A stretch of 36,348 nucleotides of DNA from an uncultured delta proteobacterium (GTDB lineage: Bacteria > Myxococcota > Myxococcia > Myxococcales > 40CM-4-68-19). A model generated the notes under the pieces. It saw only the letters and a program-made list of their open reading frames with translations, was not told the DNA's origin and searched no databases. This document shows positions 8,290-17,013 of this stretch, one piece after another (positions within the stretch are counted from its first letter, which is position 1; each line of letters opens with the position of its first letter). The DNA lies in contig CAIWCD010000027.1 in the NCBI GenBank assembly GCA_903911145.1, positions 1 to 36,348 of the forward strand. Direction: 5' to 3'. Made by a program: the position numbers and the translations under genes.

Positions 8290-11200
8290 TCAGGGATGCG
8301 AGCCGAATTTCGCCAGCAGCGCCGTCAGGTCGCTGTCGTCGATCGTGCTCGTCGTTCCCGTGAGGTCGACGTTGTAGTCGTAGAGCGGAGCCGCGCTGGT
8401 CGCAGGCGTGGTGCCCATGCGGCTGGCGAGAGCGGCGAGATCGAATCCGTCGATCTGGAGATTGCGATCCCAATCGCCGTCGCCGTCGACACCCTTCGGC
8501 AGGCCTGCCGTCGGATAGATCTCCCAGAGACCGCGCCCGTAGGTCGATGCGCGCAGAAGCGTCCCGTTCTTGGCGATGAAGAGATCGGAGACCCGGACCA
8601 TCGGCAAACCAGCGCCAAAGCGGGCCCACGTCTTGCCGCCATCGGTCGTGCGATAGAGGCCGATATCGGTGCCGGCATAGATCGTCTTATCGGTGGTATC
8701 GGACGGATCGAAGCGCAACACCTCGATGGCGACGTTGGGCAGGTTGGTTCCGCTTCCGTCGCCATGCAGCGTGGTCCAGCTCGCGCCGCCGTTGGTCGTG
8801 AGGAAGATATGCCCGACCGAATCGGGGACCGGCGTGACGTTGTCCGAGAGCACGGGCGACACCGTGCCGACGACATAGACGTTGCCGTCCGTGTTCGACG
8901 AACCGAAGTTGGTGGCGTTGGTGGGGAACGTCATGGTGCTGGTGCCGCGGACGAACATGGTGAGGTCGGTCGAGTACGTGCCCGTGCCTTGAGGCGTGGT
9001 GCTCAGCGTCTGCGTGAACGTGCCGCTCTTGTCTTTGATGACCGCATAGACGCCGCCTGAGAGCGGTGCGCCATAGAGTCGGAACGCGTTGCCGCCGGTG
9101 CCATAAACCTGGGGGGCGGCGACCACGCCACGCACGGTGGCGGTCAACGACGTGGCCGTCATCTTCGTCCAGGCGGGCGCATAGGTGGCCTTGAAGATGT
9201 TGTGATCGGTGGCGCTGATCACCGTGCTGTTCGCGTCGTTCTGCACGGGAGCGAAGCGCGTGATGAACGGCTCGGCATCGCCGTTGGGCAGTGCCGGATT
9301 GGATTGGCTGAACGCGCCGCCGCTGTTGCAGTTGCTCGCGGTCGCAGACGAAGCCTTGCAGAAGATGCGATGGCCCTGGCTCGAATAGACCGAACTCCAG
9401 AGGATGAACGAGGCGCCGGCGTTGCTCGCTGCGGTGGCGCCGAAACCGTCGCCGCCGTTGACCTGATTAAACGTCGTCGACAAGTTGCCGCCGCCCGAAT
9501 CGCGCACGCGGGTGCCGTTGTCCTGGAGGCCGCTGACCACGGTGGCGGCGTTGCCGTCGACCGGATCGCCGGAGCCAATCGAATAACAGAGGTGGGTGGT
9601 CAGGCCCTTGTTGAGCGAGGTCCAGACCACGTTCTGCGCGGTGGAACCGGTGGCGTCGAAGACATTCGTGGAGACGAATATGCCGCCGTCGGAACCGACG
9701 AAGACGACCAGGTTCCCGCCGATGCGCGAGATGGTCGCGGCGTGCCAGTCGGCGTGAACGTAGGGAAGCGTGCCCGAGTTGGTGCTCCCGCCGCCGCCGG
9801 TGGGAAGCCAGTTGGCGACGTTGATCCAGGTCTGGCCGCCGTCCTTGGTGATTGCACCGCAGAGGTTGCCGCCGGTGATCACCTGGTTGCTGTTGCCCGG
9901 ATCGACAGAGATGGCGAGGTCGTACCAGCTCTGGCCGCCAGCGATATTCATATCGGCGCAGTCTCCGCTGGTATTGACCGGCAACGTCGACGCGGTGGCC
10001 GCGGCGGTCCAGCTCGTGCCGCCGTTGGTGCTCTTCATGATGCCCGCGGTCGCTCCGGCGTTGCACTCGTCAGCATTGCCCGCTTCGCCATAGACCACCG
10101 TGTTCGCGGGATTGGACGGATCGCCCGCGCCGAGGGCAATGCGGCCGATTTCTGTGGCAGCGCCCGTGAAGCCTGCGAGCGCGTTGGCTCCGCGCAGCGA
10201 CGTCCAGTTTGCGCCCGAGTCGGTGCTCTTCCAGATATCGCCGAGATTGCCGAGAGTGCAGGTGGTGGTGCCGCCGCAGACGGTGGCCCCCGCGGGAACG
10301 CCACCGCCCCCGGACGGCGCGACCTGGCCAGGGTCGCAAGCCTGAACCCCCGAGGCGAGCCATTGCGACTTGCCATTCGCCGTTCCCAGATAGGCAAACG
10401 TCCAGATCGCTTCCTGCAGCGTCGCGCCATTTGGATTGGGCAGGTCGACGAGCGTGAACGTCGGCGTGGCGCTGGTGGCGTTGGTCGAGCGGAAGAGCGC
10501 AACGTCGGTGGCCACGAGGACCAGATTGGAATCGGTCGGCGAGACGCGGATATCGCGGATCTTCCCGGCCACCGCAAGAGGCGTGCTGCCCTTGGCTCCC
10601 GCGGGATAGTCGCCCTGGAGCTGGATCGGAGCGCTCCAGGTGGCGCCGCCGTCGAGCGAGCGGATCACCTGGCCACCGGACGTGTCGGCAAAATCGCCAA
10701 GACCAACCCAGATCGTATCCGGGCTCTGCCGGTCGAGATCCATCGCGCCGATGGCGAGGTTGCCGATCGTCTCGGTGATCGGGAGCCAATGCGGGCCACC
10801 GACCGTACCGTAATCGTAGGTCTTCCAGATCCCGCCGCCCGAGGTCGCGACATAGACGACGGCGGCGCTGCGAGGATCGACCAGGATGGTGTTGGGCCGG
10901 CCCGTATCATTGGCGATGTATTGACCGGCGTTGTATTCGAAGCGCGCGTCGGCGGGTCCGATGTTGACCCAGCTCTGTCCCGCGACACCCGCAGCGGAGT
11001 TCAGTCCGCCACGCTTTCCCGGCATCAAGTGGGCCCAGCGGCGTGACTCTTCCGCCGCGACCTGCGCGAGATGCTGCTGGTACGCCGCACCGCGAACGCC
11101 GTGATAGGCGAGGTCAGCGAGTCGGCGGCCGGAGGGATCGTCTCCTTCGCGCGCCTCTTCGCCTTCGTCGTCGGCGATCGCGGGGCGCGAAGAAACAGTG

Positions 11201-11364
11201 ACCGTCTCGTCACCATTTCGGATGGCCTTCTCTGTGACCATCAACTGCTGGCGCCATTGGCCCAACCGCCAGCGGCGCACGGCCTTGGCCGCGGGTGCGG
11301 CAAACACGGCCGCAATGGCGACGACGGAGAGGATGCGAAGAGCGCGGCGGATTCGGGGGGACAT
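8290..11364 (-). CDS. Large secreted BNR-repeat propeller protein with C-terminal dockerin-like domain
   Basis: The 1024-aa protein starts with an N-terminal signal (RILSVVAIAAVFAAPAAKA). Many Asp-box/BNR repeats follow between residues about 150 and 940 (SLDGGATW, STDSGANW, STNGGTSW, TKDGGQTW, TTNGGASW, TTDGGKTW), the sialidase/photosystem-assembly/VPS10-like propeller fold. The last about 65 residues resemble dockerin. A first calcium loop matches D-x-D-x-N-x-x-I-D-x-x-D (DWDRNLQIDGFD) and is followed by LAALASRMG. A second degenerate loop (DYNVDLTGTTSTIDDSD) has about five extra residues and is followed by LTALLAKFG. The start ATG shares one base with the stop of the upstream lipoprotein gene (TGATG), so the two are coupled. 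Enzymatic activity is unproven. A role as a surface-tethered binding or sugar-acting protein is inferred. Confidence 0.85.
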   Translation of the reverse strand: MSPRIRRALRILSVVAIAAVFAAPAAKAVRRWRLGQWRQQLMVTEKAIRNGDETVTVSSRPAIADDEGEEAREGDDPSGRRLADLAYHGVRGAAYQQHLAQVAAEESRRWAHLMPGKRGGLNSAAGVAGQSWVNIGPADARFEYNAGQYIANDTGRPNTILVDPRSAAVVYVATSGGGIWKTYDYGTVGGPHWLPITETIGNLAIGAMDLDRQSPDTIWVGLGDFADTSGGQVIRSLDGGATWSAPIQLQGDYPAGAKGSTPLAVAGKIRDIRVSPTDSNLVLVATDVALFRSTNATSATPTFTLVDLPNPNGATLQEAIWTFAYLGTANGKSQWLASGVQACDPGQVAPSGGGGVPAGATVCGGTTTCTLGNLGDIWKSTDSGANWTSLRGANALAGFTGAATEIGRIALGAGDPSNPANTVVYGEAGNADECNAGATAGIMKSTNGGTSWTAAATASTLPVNTSGDCADMNIAGGQSWYDLAISVDPGNSNQVITGGNLCGAITKDGGQTWINVANWLPTGGGGSTNSGTLPYVHADWHAATISRIGGNLVVFVGSDGGIFVSTNVFDATGSTAQNVVWTSLNKGLTTHLCYSIGSGDPVDGNAATVVSGLQDNGTRVRDSGGGNLSTTFNQVNGGDGFGATAASNAGASFILWSSVYSSQGHRIFCKASSATASNCNSGGAFSQSNPALPNGDAEPFITRFAPVQNDANSTVISATDHNIFKATYAPAWTKMTATSLTATVRGVVAAPQVYGTGGNAFRLYGAPLSGGVYAVIKDKSGTFTQTLSTTPQGTGTYSTDLTMFVRGTSTMTFPTNATNFGSSNTDGNVYVVGTVSPVLSDNVTPVPDSVGHIFLTTNGGASWTTLHGDGSGTNLPNVAIEVLRFDPSDTTDKTIYAGTDIGLYRTTDGGKTWARFGAGLPMVRVSDLFIAKNGTLLRASTYGRGLWEIYPTAGLPKGVDGDGDWDRNLQIDGFDLAALASRMGTTPATSAAPLYDYNVDLTGTTSTIDDSDLTALLAKFGSHP

Positions 11365-13118
11365 CAGCGAACCTCCAGCTTGCCAATGGCGAAGTCATTC
11401 GGTCCGGCCACTTCGGATCCTGCCTTGTTGCGCAGGGAGGCGTGGAAACGGCTGCCGAGCGAGGCGCCGTCGAAGACCGTGCCGGTGGTCGCGGCGGACT
11501 TGAGATCGAGTTTGAGGGTGTAGAGGATCTGACCGGAGGTGAGGCTTGCGTCAGCGGTGACCGCTCCGGTGCCGCCGGCCTTCTGCGAGAGGCCGCTCGT
11601 CAGCACACCAGACAGAGGACCGCTCGAGGGGAGCGCGACCGCGATCGCAGCAGGGGCGCTGCCCGGATCGAGCGCGGTTCCCTTGGTGATGGGCGAGGCA
11701 TCGAGCTGCACGCCGCTGCCCGCGACCGGAAGATTGAGCGCCACCGAGTAGCCCGTGAGCGCGGCGTTGACCACCAGATCGAGAACCACCGTCGTGCTGG
11801 TCGAGGCAGAGTTCTTCACCAACCTGACCTTTCCGCCCGCGGCCGGGTTCGTGTAGACGAGCGACGAGCCGCTGACCACCGTCACGGTGACGCCGCTCGA
11901 GGTCGCGCTGATCGACGCGGACGAGTCGGTAACGGTGATGGTCTGCGAGCCGCTGGTGGCGAACGTGGCGCTGAACTGGTGCGCGCCGTGATCGCCGGAG
12001 ACGAAGTCGTACGCCGACGGGAGCGTCGCGCTCGAGTCGCTGCTGGTGAAGGTGACGTGACCTGCGTAGCCCGACAACGTCGCGTTCGAGGAGTCCTGCG
12101 CCGTGACGGTGAAGGTGATGGCCGTCCCTCCCGTCGCGCTGGCGGGCACGTTCGAAAACACGAGGTGCGCGAGCGCGGGCGCGCTCGAGACCGTGCTGCT
12201 GGCGGTGCAGGTGATTGAGTTGTTGTTCTGGTCCTTGGCCGTGACGGACTGGTGACCCGCGGTCTGGAACGTGATCGAAACGTCGCGCTCGCCCGCATCA
12301 GACGACGTGAAAGCGGAGGCCGCAGGCAGCGTCGCCGCACCGTCTGTCGAGGTGTACGCGAGCGTGCCGGTATAGCCGGTCGCCACGCGCGAATTGGCGT
12401 CGAGCAGCTTGACGTGGGCCGTGATGACGGCGCCGGCAGCGGTGTTCGCAGGCACGTTGGAGAACGCACAACTGGTGGCAGGGCCAATCACGACGGAGGT
12501 CGAAACCGTGCAGGTGGCACTCGTCTTCGAGAGCGAACCTGAACTCGCCGTCACCGTCTGCGCGCCGACGGTATTGAACGTGACGTTGAAGCTGTGCACA
12601 CCCGCATCGCCGCTGGTGAAGGTGTAGTCAGCCGGCAGCGTCGCGGACCCATCGGTCGAGGCGAGATGGACGGTGCCGGTGAAGCCGGTGACGACACTGT
12701 TCGAGCCGTCGACCGCCTTGACCTGCACGCTGACACCCGCTCCGGTAGTCGCAGTCGAGGGAAGCGTGACCAGAAACCCGGTCGCCGTGTTCGGTCCCGG
12801 CTGCACGGTGACAGTGGCTGTCGCGGTGCTGCTGCCCGCGCTGTTGGTGGCTGTCAGCGTGTACGTCGTCGTTGCCGTGACCGGGCCGACAAATTGGCTC
12901 GACACGGTGCTCACGTCGCCGACGCCCTGATCGATGGAGAGAGCGGTGAAGCCGCCGGTGATCTGCCAGGCGAGCGTCGACATCGCGCCGCTGTGGACCT
13001 GGGCCGGCGTGGCGGTGAAACTCGTGATCTGCGGCTTCCCCGAGGTGTTGGGGATCGGGTCGGGCGAGCAGCCGAGAGCTGCAGCGGCGAGGGCAATCAG
13101 ACAGGCCAGGCGTTTCAC
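11364..13118 (-). CDS. Ig-like-domain lipoprotein with a possible cohesin-like C-terminal domain
   Basis: I chose the GTG at 13118 because it is followed at once by a signal peptide with a clear lipobox (LAAAALGC) and preceded by an AGGA ribosome site; a longer frame upstream adds 35 implausible residues. The 584-aa product continues with an Ig-like domain common in delta-proteobacterial surface proteins (ITSFTATPAQVHSG ... YTLTATNSAGSS). Three Big/invasin-like repeats follow, each built on TGF/YxGTxxxxSTDGxATLPA and FTSxDAGxHxF. The last about 165 residues are beta-rich (STTVVLDLVVNAALTGYSVA ... GQILYTLKLDLKSAATTG) and resemble a cohesin or anchor domain. The gene is coupled to the dockerin-like protein gene downstream. 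A cohesin-dockerin pairing is an inference, not a confirmed domain match. Confidence 0.75.
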   Translation of the reverse strand: MKRLACLIALAAAALGCSPDPIPNTSGKPQITSFTATPAQVHSGAMSTLAWQITGGFTALSIDQGVGDVSTVSSQFVGPVTATTTYTLTATNSAGSSTATATVTVQPGPNTATGFLVTLPSTATTGAGVSVQVKAVDGSNSVVTGFTGTVHLASTDGSATLPADYTFTSGDAGVHSFNVTFNTVGAQTVTASSGSLSKTSATCTVSTSVVIGPATSCAFSNVPANTAAGAVITAHVKLLDANSRVATGYTGTLAYTSTDGAATLPAASAFTSSDAGERDVSITFQTAGHQSVTAKDQNNNSITCTASSTVSSAPALAHLVFSNVPASATGGTAITFTVTAQDSSNATLSGYAGHVTFTSSDSSATLPSAYDFVSGDHGAHQFSATFATSGSQTITVTDSSASISATSSGVTVTVVSGSSLVYTNPAAGGKVRLVKNSASTSTTVVLDLVVNAALTGYSVALNLPVAGSGVQLDASPITKGTALDPGSAPAAIAVALPSSGPLSGVLTSGLSQKAGGTGAVTADASLTSGQILYTLKLDLKSAATTGTVFDGASLGSRFHASLRNKAGSEVAGPNDFAIGKLEVR

Positions 13119-13309
13119 GGAGGTCCTTCCTTCCCGTTTCGGCTGAGGTCCGCTCGGCCGTGGGAGGCGGGAGGCTGTTACAGGCAGGCGGGCCGCGTGT
13201 CCATCCGCCGCCTTTCGACGCAAGCACGCCGCGTCGCTTCAATCCTTCGGCGCAGCGAAGGTCGACCTGCCAGAACGCAGACAACAACGTTCAGCAGGCG
13301 AATCTGATT

Positions 13310-14485
13310 TCAGCCACCGCGCGGCAGCGCACTCGACACGCGGCCGATCAGTCGGGCGATTGCAATCACGCGAGCGCCGCCGTCGTCGATGTCCTCGAGA
13401 TTTCCCGGCTCGACCAGCAGCGTCCCGTCCTGGAGCCAGAGGCAGCCAAGCCGCTGCGCGGTCATGGTTGCTACGAGCTCTGCCAGCAGCTCCGCAGGCA
13501 GAGCGCGCAGCAACGCGGCGTTGCGCGCGATCTCGTCCGGAGGCCCCTCGAAATAGATGCCGGGCGCGAAGAAGACGCGCTGGTCCGGAACCGCCTTCTC
13601 CTCCTGATCCGGAACCTGGGCAGTGGCCTCGGCCCGGTGGTTGAGGTCGAACGTACCCTCGACCCCATCGGCCGCGACCACCACGGTCACAGAACCGGCA
13701 CCGCCGTTGAGCGTGAGCTTGTGCGCAAGCCCGAGCGCCTCCCACTCGATGTCGATCTCGGTGTCCTCCTCGCGCTCGGTGAGCTTCGCGTCGGGGAGCT
13801 TCGCCGCGATGATGGGAGCGATCGCGTTTGCGAGCGGCCATTCATCGTCATCGTCGCTCTCAGGATCGCTTGTCCGCGACACGATCGTCGGCGCCACGCA
13901 GCCGCGCAGGTTCGCGAGTTCCGCCGTGAGTTGCAGCGTCTCCGCGAGCCAGGCCACCGGGTCGGGAATCTTGTTTCCCTCGTCGAGCATGCTGATTGAA
14001 TGCTCGTGCGGACGCGATTGAATACTGGCGATGCGGTGCTGCTTGACCGTGGTGAGCAGCCGGCCCTGGAACGACGCCGAGAGCGCGTGGAACACAGCCG
14101 CTTCGTCTGTTGCACGCGCGCCCTCCACGACGATACCCGGCGCGAGCATGATCTGGCCGGGCGCTGGCTGGTACTTCGGCGACTCCATCGCAGGGGAGTA
14201 TCGGAGATTCATCGCCACGATCGACCCGGCACAGCGCAGCCCAGCCCGATCCACCGCGCCGTCCATATCGATCACCAGGCGCAGCGGAAACCCACGCAGA
14301 GTGCCCGTCAGCGAGATCTCGTTGTTCTGCGGAGCCGCGACCGTGATCGCTCGCTCAACGCCCGCCGTCGTCGCTACCTTGTCGAGATATTCCTTGCGGC
14401 GCGAGAAGAGCGCTGCCTCCTCGTCGAGCTCTTCGAACCAGTTGGGCCGCGCGTTCCTGCCGAGCAGTCGATCAAGAAATCCCAT
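13310..14485 (-). CDS. Unknown 391-aa protein with internal duplication
   Basis: I do not recognise a family. The protein is soluble, with no signal peptide or membrane span, and starts MGFLDRLLGRN. Its two halves look alike. Residues about 45-185 and 235-385 each contain a short beta-rich part and then the same layout: APGIVVEG versus APGIYFEG, a helix with AxxxALSASFQ versus AxLLRALPAEL, a strand pair (ITSI/QSR-like versus GCLWLQDG), then D-(P/D)-x-x(x)-A and a closing helix (LAETLQLTAEL versus IAIARLIGRV). An acidic stretch (DPESDDDDEW) separates them. It is the first gene of the minus-strand run and is divergent from the heme-sensor kinase. The 261-bp gap between them must hold both promoters. 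Function is unknown. Confidence 0.75.
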   Translation of the reverse strand: MGFLDRLLGRNARPNWFEELDEEAALFSRRKEYLDKVATTAGVERAITVAAPQNNEISLTGTLRGFPLRLVIDMDGAVDRAGLRCAGSIVAMNLRYSPAMESPKYQPAPGQIMLAPGIVVEGARATDEAAVFHALSASFQGRLLTTVKQHRIASIQSRPHEHSISMLDEGNKIPDPVAWLAETLQLTAELANLRGCVAPTIVSRTSDPESDDDDEWPLANAIAPIIAAKLPDAKLTEREEDTEIDIEWEALGLAHKLTLNGGAGSVTVVVAADGVEGTFDLNHRAEATAQVPDQEEKAVPDQRVFFAPGIYFEGPPDEIARNAALLRALPAELLAELVATMTAQRLGCLWLQDGTLLVEPGNLEDIDDGGARVIAIARLIGRVSSALPRGG

Positions 14486-14533
14486 GGTGCTTGTTGTTTA
14501 GCCGAAACGCGTCCAGCGCCCCAAGAGGAGAAG

Positions 14534-14556
14534 TGTTGGATGCGGCGGGAATCGAA
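14534..14556 (-). repeat. Degenerate tmRNA/tRNA 3'-end-like remnant, left copy
   Basis: This 23-bp stretch matches the sequence at 20584-20606 in 21 of 23 positions, same orientation, with mismatches at bases 3 and 8. Read on the minus strand it ends like the T-loop to acceptor end of a tmRNA/tRNA (TTCGATTCCCGCCGC...). It lies in the gap between the 391-aa gene and the kinase gene. It may be an old attachment-site remnant. Confidence 0.5.
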
Positions 14557-14746
14557 GGCAAAGGGAGGCCGGCGAAGCGCCTTTCGATGCTTCTCCGCCA
14601 ATGCGACAGTGTGCCGCGACAGAACTCCGGTCGGTGCGCCTACAGTGATGCAGGGTTGAGCGTCTGCCCGCGCAGCGAAACAGGCCGTCTTCCATTTTAA
14701 TCCGGTCGGCAATAGCCCCTGCCGGCGGTGGCGAAAGCGGTGGACC

Positions 14747-16639
14747 GTGAGCCTCTTGCGCAAAAGCATGACGGTGCGCGCGATCGCTGCCCTGCTCGTC
14801 CCGGTCTCCCTCGGCCTTGCGGGATTAACCGTCTTCTTCGCCACGCATTCGCGCAAGCAGGCGCTGCAGAACCTCGAGGAGTCGTCGGAGGGCCTCGCTG
14901 TCGCTACCGTTCTCACGATTCAGAACGCAATGCTGAGCGGGGAGCCGAAGCACGCAAAGGAGGCGCTCATCTCGATTGGACAGATGAGCATCATCAAGCG
15001 GGTTTCCGTGCTTGATATCGAGGGGGATCTCTTCGCGGACAGCGCCGTGGCAAGCGATGCCGTGCCCGAGCGGAAAGAGGATCTCGCAGCGCTCAAGCGT
15101 GAGGTCGAGAAACTGGCAACCCCAATCGGCGAGCGCCGCGTCGAGCTCAACCATTCCCGGGACGGAAGCCCCTTCTTCCGCGCCATCGTTCCAATCCCAG
15201 CGCGCCAGGACTGCCTGCGATGCCACGACGGGTTCGCGGTCGGTGAGGCGATCGGCTTCCTCGCCGTGGACCGTCGCGCGGCGGCCGAACTCGATAACGT
15301 CGCGGCCAGTGTCCGGCACACCATTGCCTTGGGCGCGTGTGTTCTCCTCCTGCTCGCGCTCTCCATCGTGACGTTGATGCGCGGCCTCGTGAGACCGATC
15401 CAGCAGACCGTCGGCGCACTCGAAGCGGTCGCGGGAGGGGATCTCGGCCGCCGCCTTCCCGTCGATTCCGAGGATGAGCTGGGCCGCATGGCGACTGCAT
15501 TCAATACGGCGACGCAAGCACTCGGTGACGCGCGTGAGCAGGCACAGCGTCTGGCGCTCACGAACGAACTCCTCCTGCGTACCGCCAGCGACGGGATCCA
15601 TGTCCTCGACGTGAATGGAAACCTTCGCCAGGCGAGCGATAGTTTCTGCCGAATGCTCGGATATACCCAGCAAGAGGTCATGCAGTTGAACGTGTGCCAG
15701 TGGGACGCACGCTGGTCTGAGCAAGACCTCAAGAGCGAGGTGCTCCCTCGTCTGCTGCAACAGCAGGAGTTGTTCGAGACAAAGCATCGTCGCAGCGATG
15801 GGAAGATTTTCGACGTTGAAATCAGCGCCGCCGCGGTGGTCATGAATGGCGAGCGGCTGCTCTTCGCCGCCTCCCGCGATATCACCGAGCGGAAACAGGC
15901 GGAGGCTAATCTCAGGATTTCAGCTGCCGAGTTGGCGGAATCTAATCGCCTGAAGGATATCTTCACCGACGTGCTTCGCCACGACATCATTAACCCGGTC
16001 AGCGTTATCAATATGTACAGCAGCATCCTCATCAAGAAGGAGACGGATGCGGAGAAACTCCAGATCCTGCAGCGGATCCGGAAGACCTCGATGGACCTTC
16101 ATGAGATGACGGAACATGCCGCCCGGCTCGCGCTGGTTACGGACGGCGAAGCCCTGGAATGTGTCACCGCGAATCCGGTCGAGATTCTCAGGTCGATGCT
16201 TCCTGACTTTGACCATCTGCGCTCGGCGAAAAACATTACGCTCACGGATCTATCCGGTGACGGGTTTCTCGCCAGCTTCAGTCCGATGATGAAGGATGTA
16301 TTCGCCAATCTCATCTCGAACGCGATCAAATACAGCCCGAACGGGACGCACATTCATATCGCGGTGGAAGACCGGGGGGACTCCTGGCTGCTCTCCGTCA
16401 GGGATCAAGGCAATGGCGTTCCTGACGAGCATAAGGAGGGAATCTTTAATCGCTTCCAACGCCTGAACAAAGAGGGAGTCGCGGGAACGGGTCTGGGGCT
16501 TACGATCACCAGGGAGATCGTGATCCTTCACGGTGGCGAGATCTGGGTGGATGACAACCCGACGGGGGGAAGTATCTTCTTCGTGAAGGTGCATAAGAAT
16601 CCGAAGGCTGCGCCGCGGAAGTTACGCGCCATCGCGTAG
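14747..16639 (+). CDS. Membrane histidine kinase with periplasmic c-type heme motif, HAMP and PAS domains
   Basis: This is a 630-aa sensor kinase with a GTG start at 14747 (in-frame ATG at 14768 as alternative). Transmembrane helices lie at about residues 11-33 and 191-212, enclosing a periplasmic domain of about 155 residues. That domain ends with QDCLRCHDG (C156, C159, H160), a CxxCH heme-attachment motif, placed as in Tll0287-like/DUF3365 heme sensors. HAMP (about 208-262) and PAS (about 272-388) domains follow. The HisKA box is unusual: LRHDIINPVSVI with H412. The HATPase domain has NLISNAIKYSP, RDQGNGVPD and GTGLGLTI. There is no receiver domain, and no response regulator lies next to it. 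It probably senses redox state or a gas via the heme. Before the IS insertion the next gene lay about 64 bp downstream. Confidence 0.92.
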   Translation: MSLLRKSMTVRAIAALLVPVSLGLAGLTVFFATHSRKQALQNLEESSEGLAVATVLTIQNAMLSGEPKHAKEALISIGQMSIIKRVSVLDIEGDLFADSAVASDAVPERKEDLAALKREVEKLATPIGERRVELNHSRDGSPFFRAIVPIPARQDCLRCHDGFAVGEAIGFLAVDRRAAAELDNVAASVRHTIALGACVLLLLALSIVTLMRGLVRPIQQTVGALEAVAGGDLGRRLPVDSEDELGRMATAFNTATQALGDAREQAQRLALTNELLLRTASDGIHVLDVNGNLRQASDSFCRMLGYTQQEVMQLNVCQWDARWSEQDLKSEVLPRLLQQQELFETKHRRSDGKIFDVEISAAAVVMNGERLLFAASRDITERKQAEANLRISAAELAESNRLKDIFTDVLRHDIINPVSVINMYSSILIKKETDAEKLQILQRIRKTSMDLHEMTEHAARLALVTDGEALECVTANPVEILRSMLPDFDHLRSAKNITLTDLSGDGFLASFSPMMKDVFANLISNAIKYSPNGTHIHIAVEDRGDSWLLSVRDQGNGVPDEHKEGIFNRFQRLNKEGVAGTGLGLTITREIVILHGGEIWVDDNPTGGSIFFVKVHKNPKAAPRKLRAIA

Positions 16640-16665
16640 TCTCATGAAATGCACCCGTTGCGTCG

Positions 16666-16692
16666 TGAGCTTGCCCCGATCTCGTGGACACC
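16666..16692 (+). repeat. Left terminal inverted repeat of the IS3-family element
   Basis: Starts TGAGCTTGCCCCG and ends TCGTGGACACC. It pairs with 17889-17915, with two mismatches (positions 14 and 16). Confidence 0.93.
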
Positions 16693-16716
16693 TTCGATGT
16701 GAGGGAGAATCAGTCC

Positions 16717-17013
16717 ATGGAACCGAGAAAGCGACGCAGTTTTACGAGAGAGTACAAGGCCGAGATGGTGGCGCTGTGGAAGCGCAGCGGGAAGAGCATC
16801 GGGGTGATTTCGAAGGAGATGGGACTGACCGAGACATCGCTGCGGGCGTGGGTGAAGCAGGCTGAGATCGATGCCGGGAAGGGACCGCCGGGAGCGATGA
16901 CGACGGAGGAGCGGCAGGAGAATACGCGGCTACGTCGAGAGCTCAAGCAGATGACGATGGAGCGGGACTTTCTCCGAAAAGCTGCAGCGTTCTTCGCCAG
17001 GGGCGGAAAATGA
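16717..17013 (+). CDS. IS3-family transposase OrfA
   Basis: This 98-aa protein is the HTH subunit of an IS3-type transposase. The N-terminus KRRSFTREYKAEMVALWK and the WVKQAEID helix are typical of the HTH_Tnp_1 family. The C-terminal half is a leucine-zipper-like coiled coil (ENTRLRRELKQMTMERDFL, then KAAAFFA). I chose ATG 16717 because it has a GAGGGAG ribosome site nine bases upstream. A frame beginning at GTG 16684 would start inside the terminal inverted repeat. OrfA overlaps the orfB start by ATGA, so orfB translation can be coupled rather than strictly dependent on programmed frameshifting. OrfA appears intact. Confidence 0.92.
   Translation: MEPRKRRSFTREYKAEMVALWKRSGKSIGVISKEMGLTETSLRAWVKQAEIDAGKGPPGAMTTEERQENTRLRRELKQMTMERDFLRKAAAFFARGGK

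Noticed and set aside
9202-11046. 614-aa plus-strand open frame
   Set aside because: It is antisense to the BNR/dockerin protein and compositionally a shadow.
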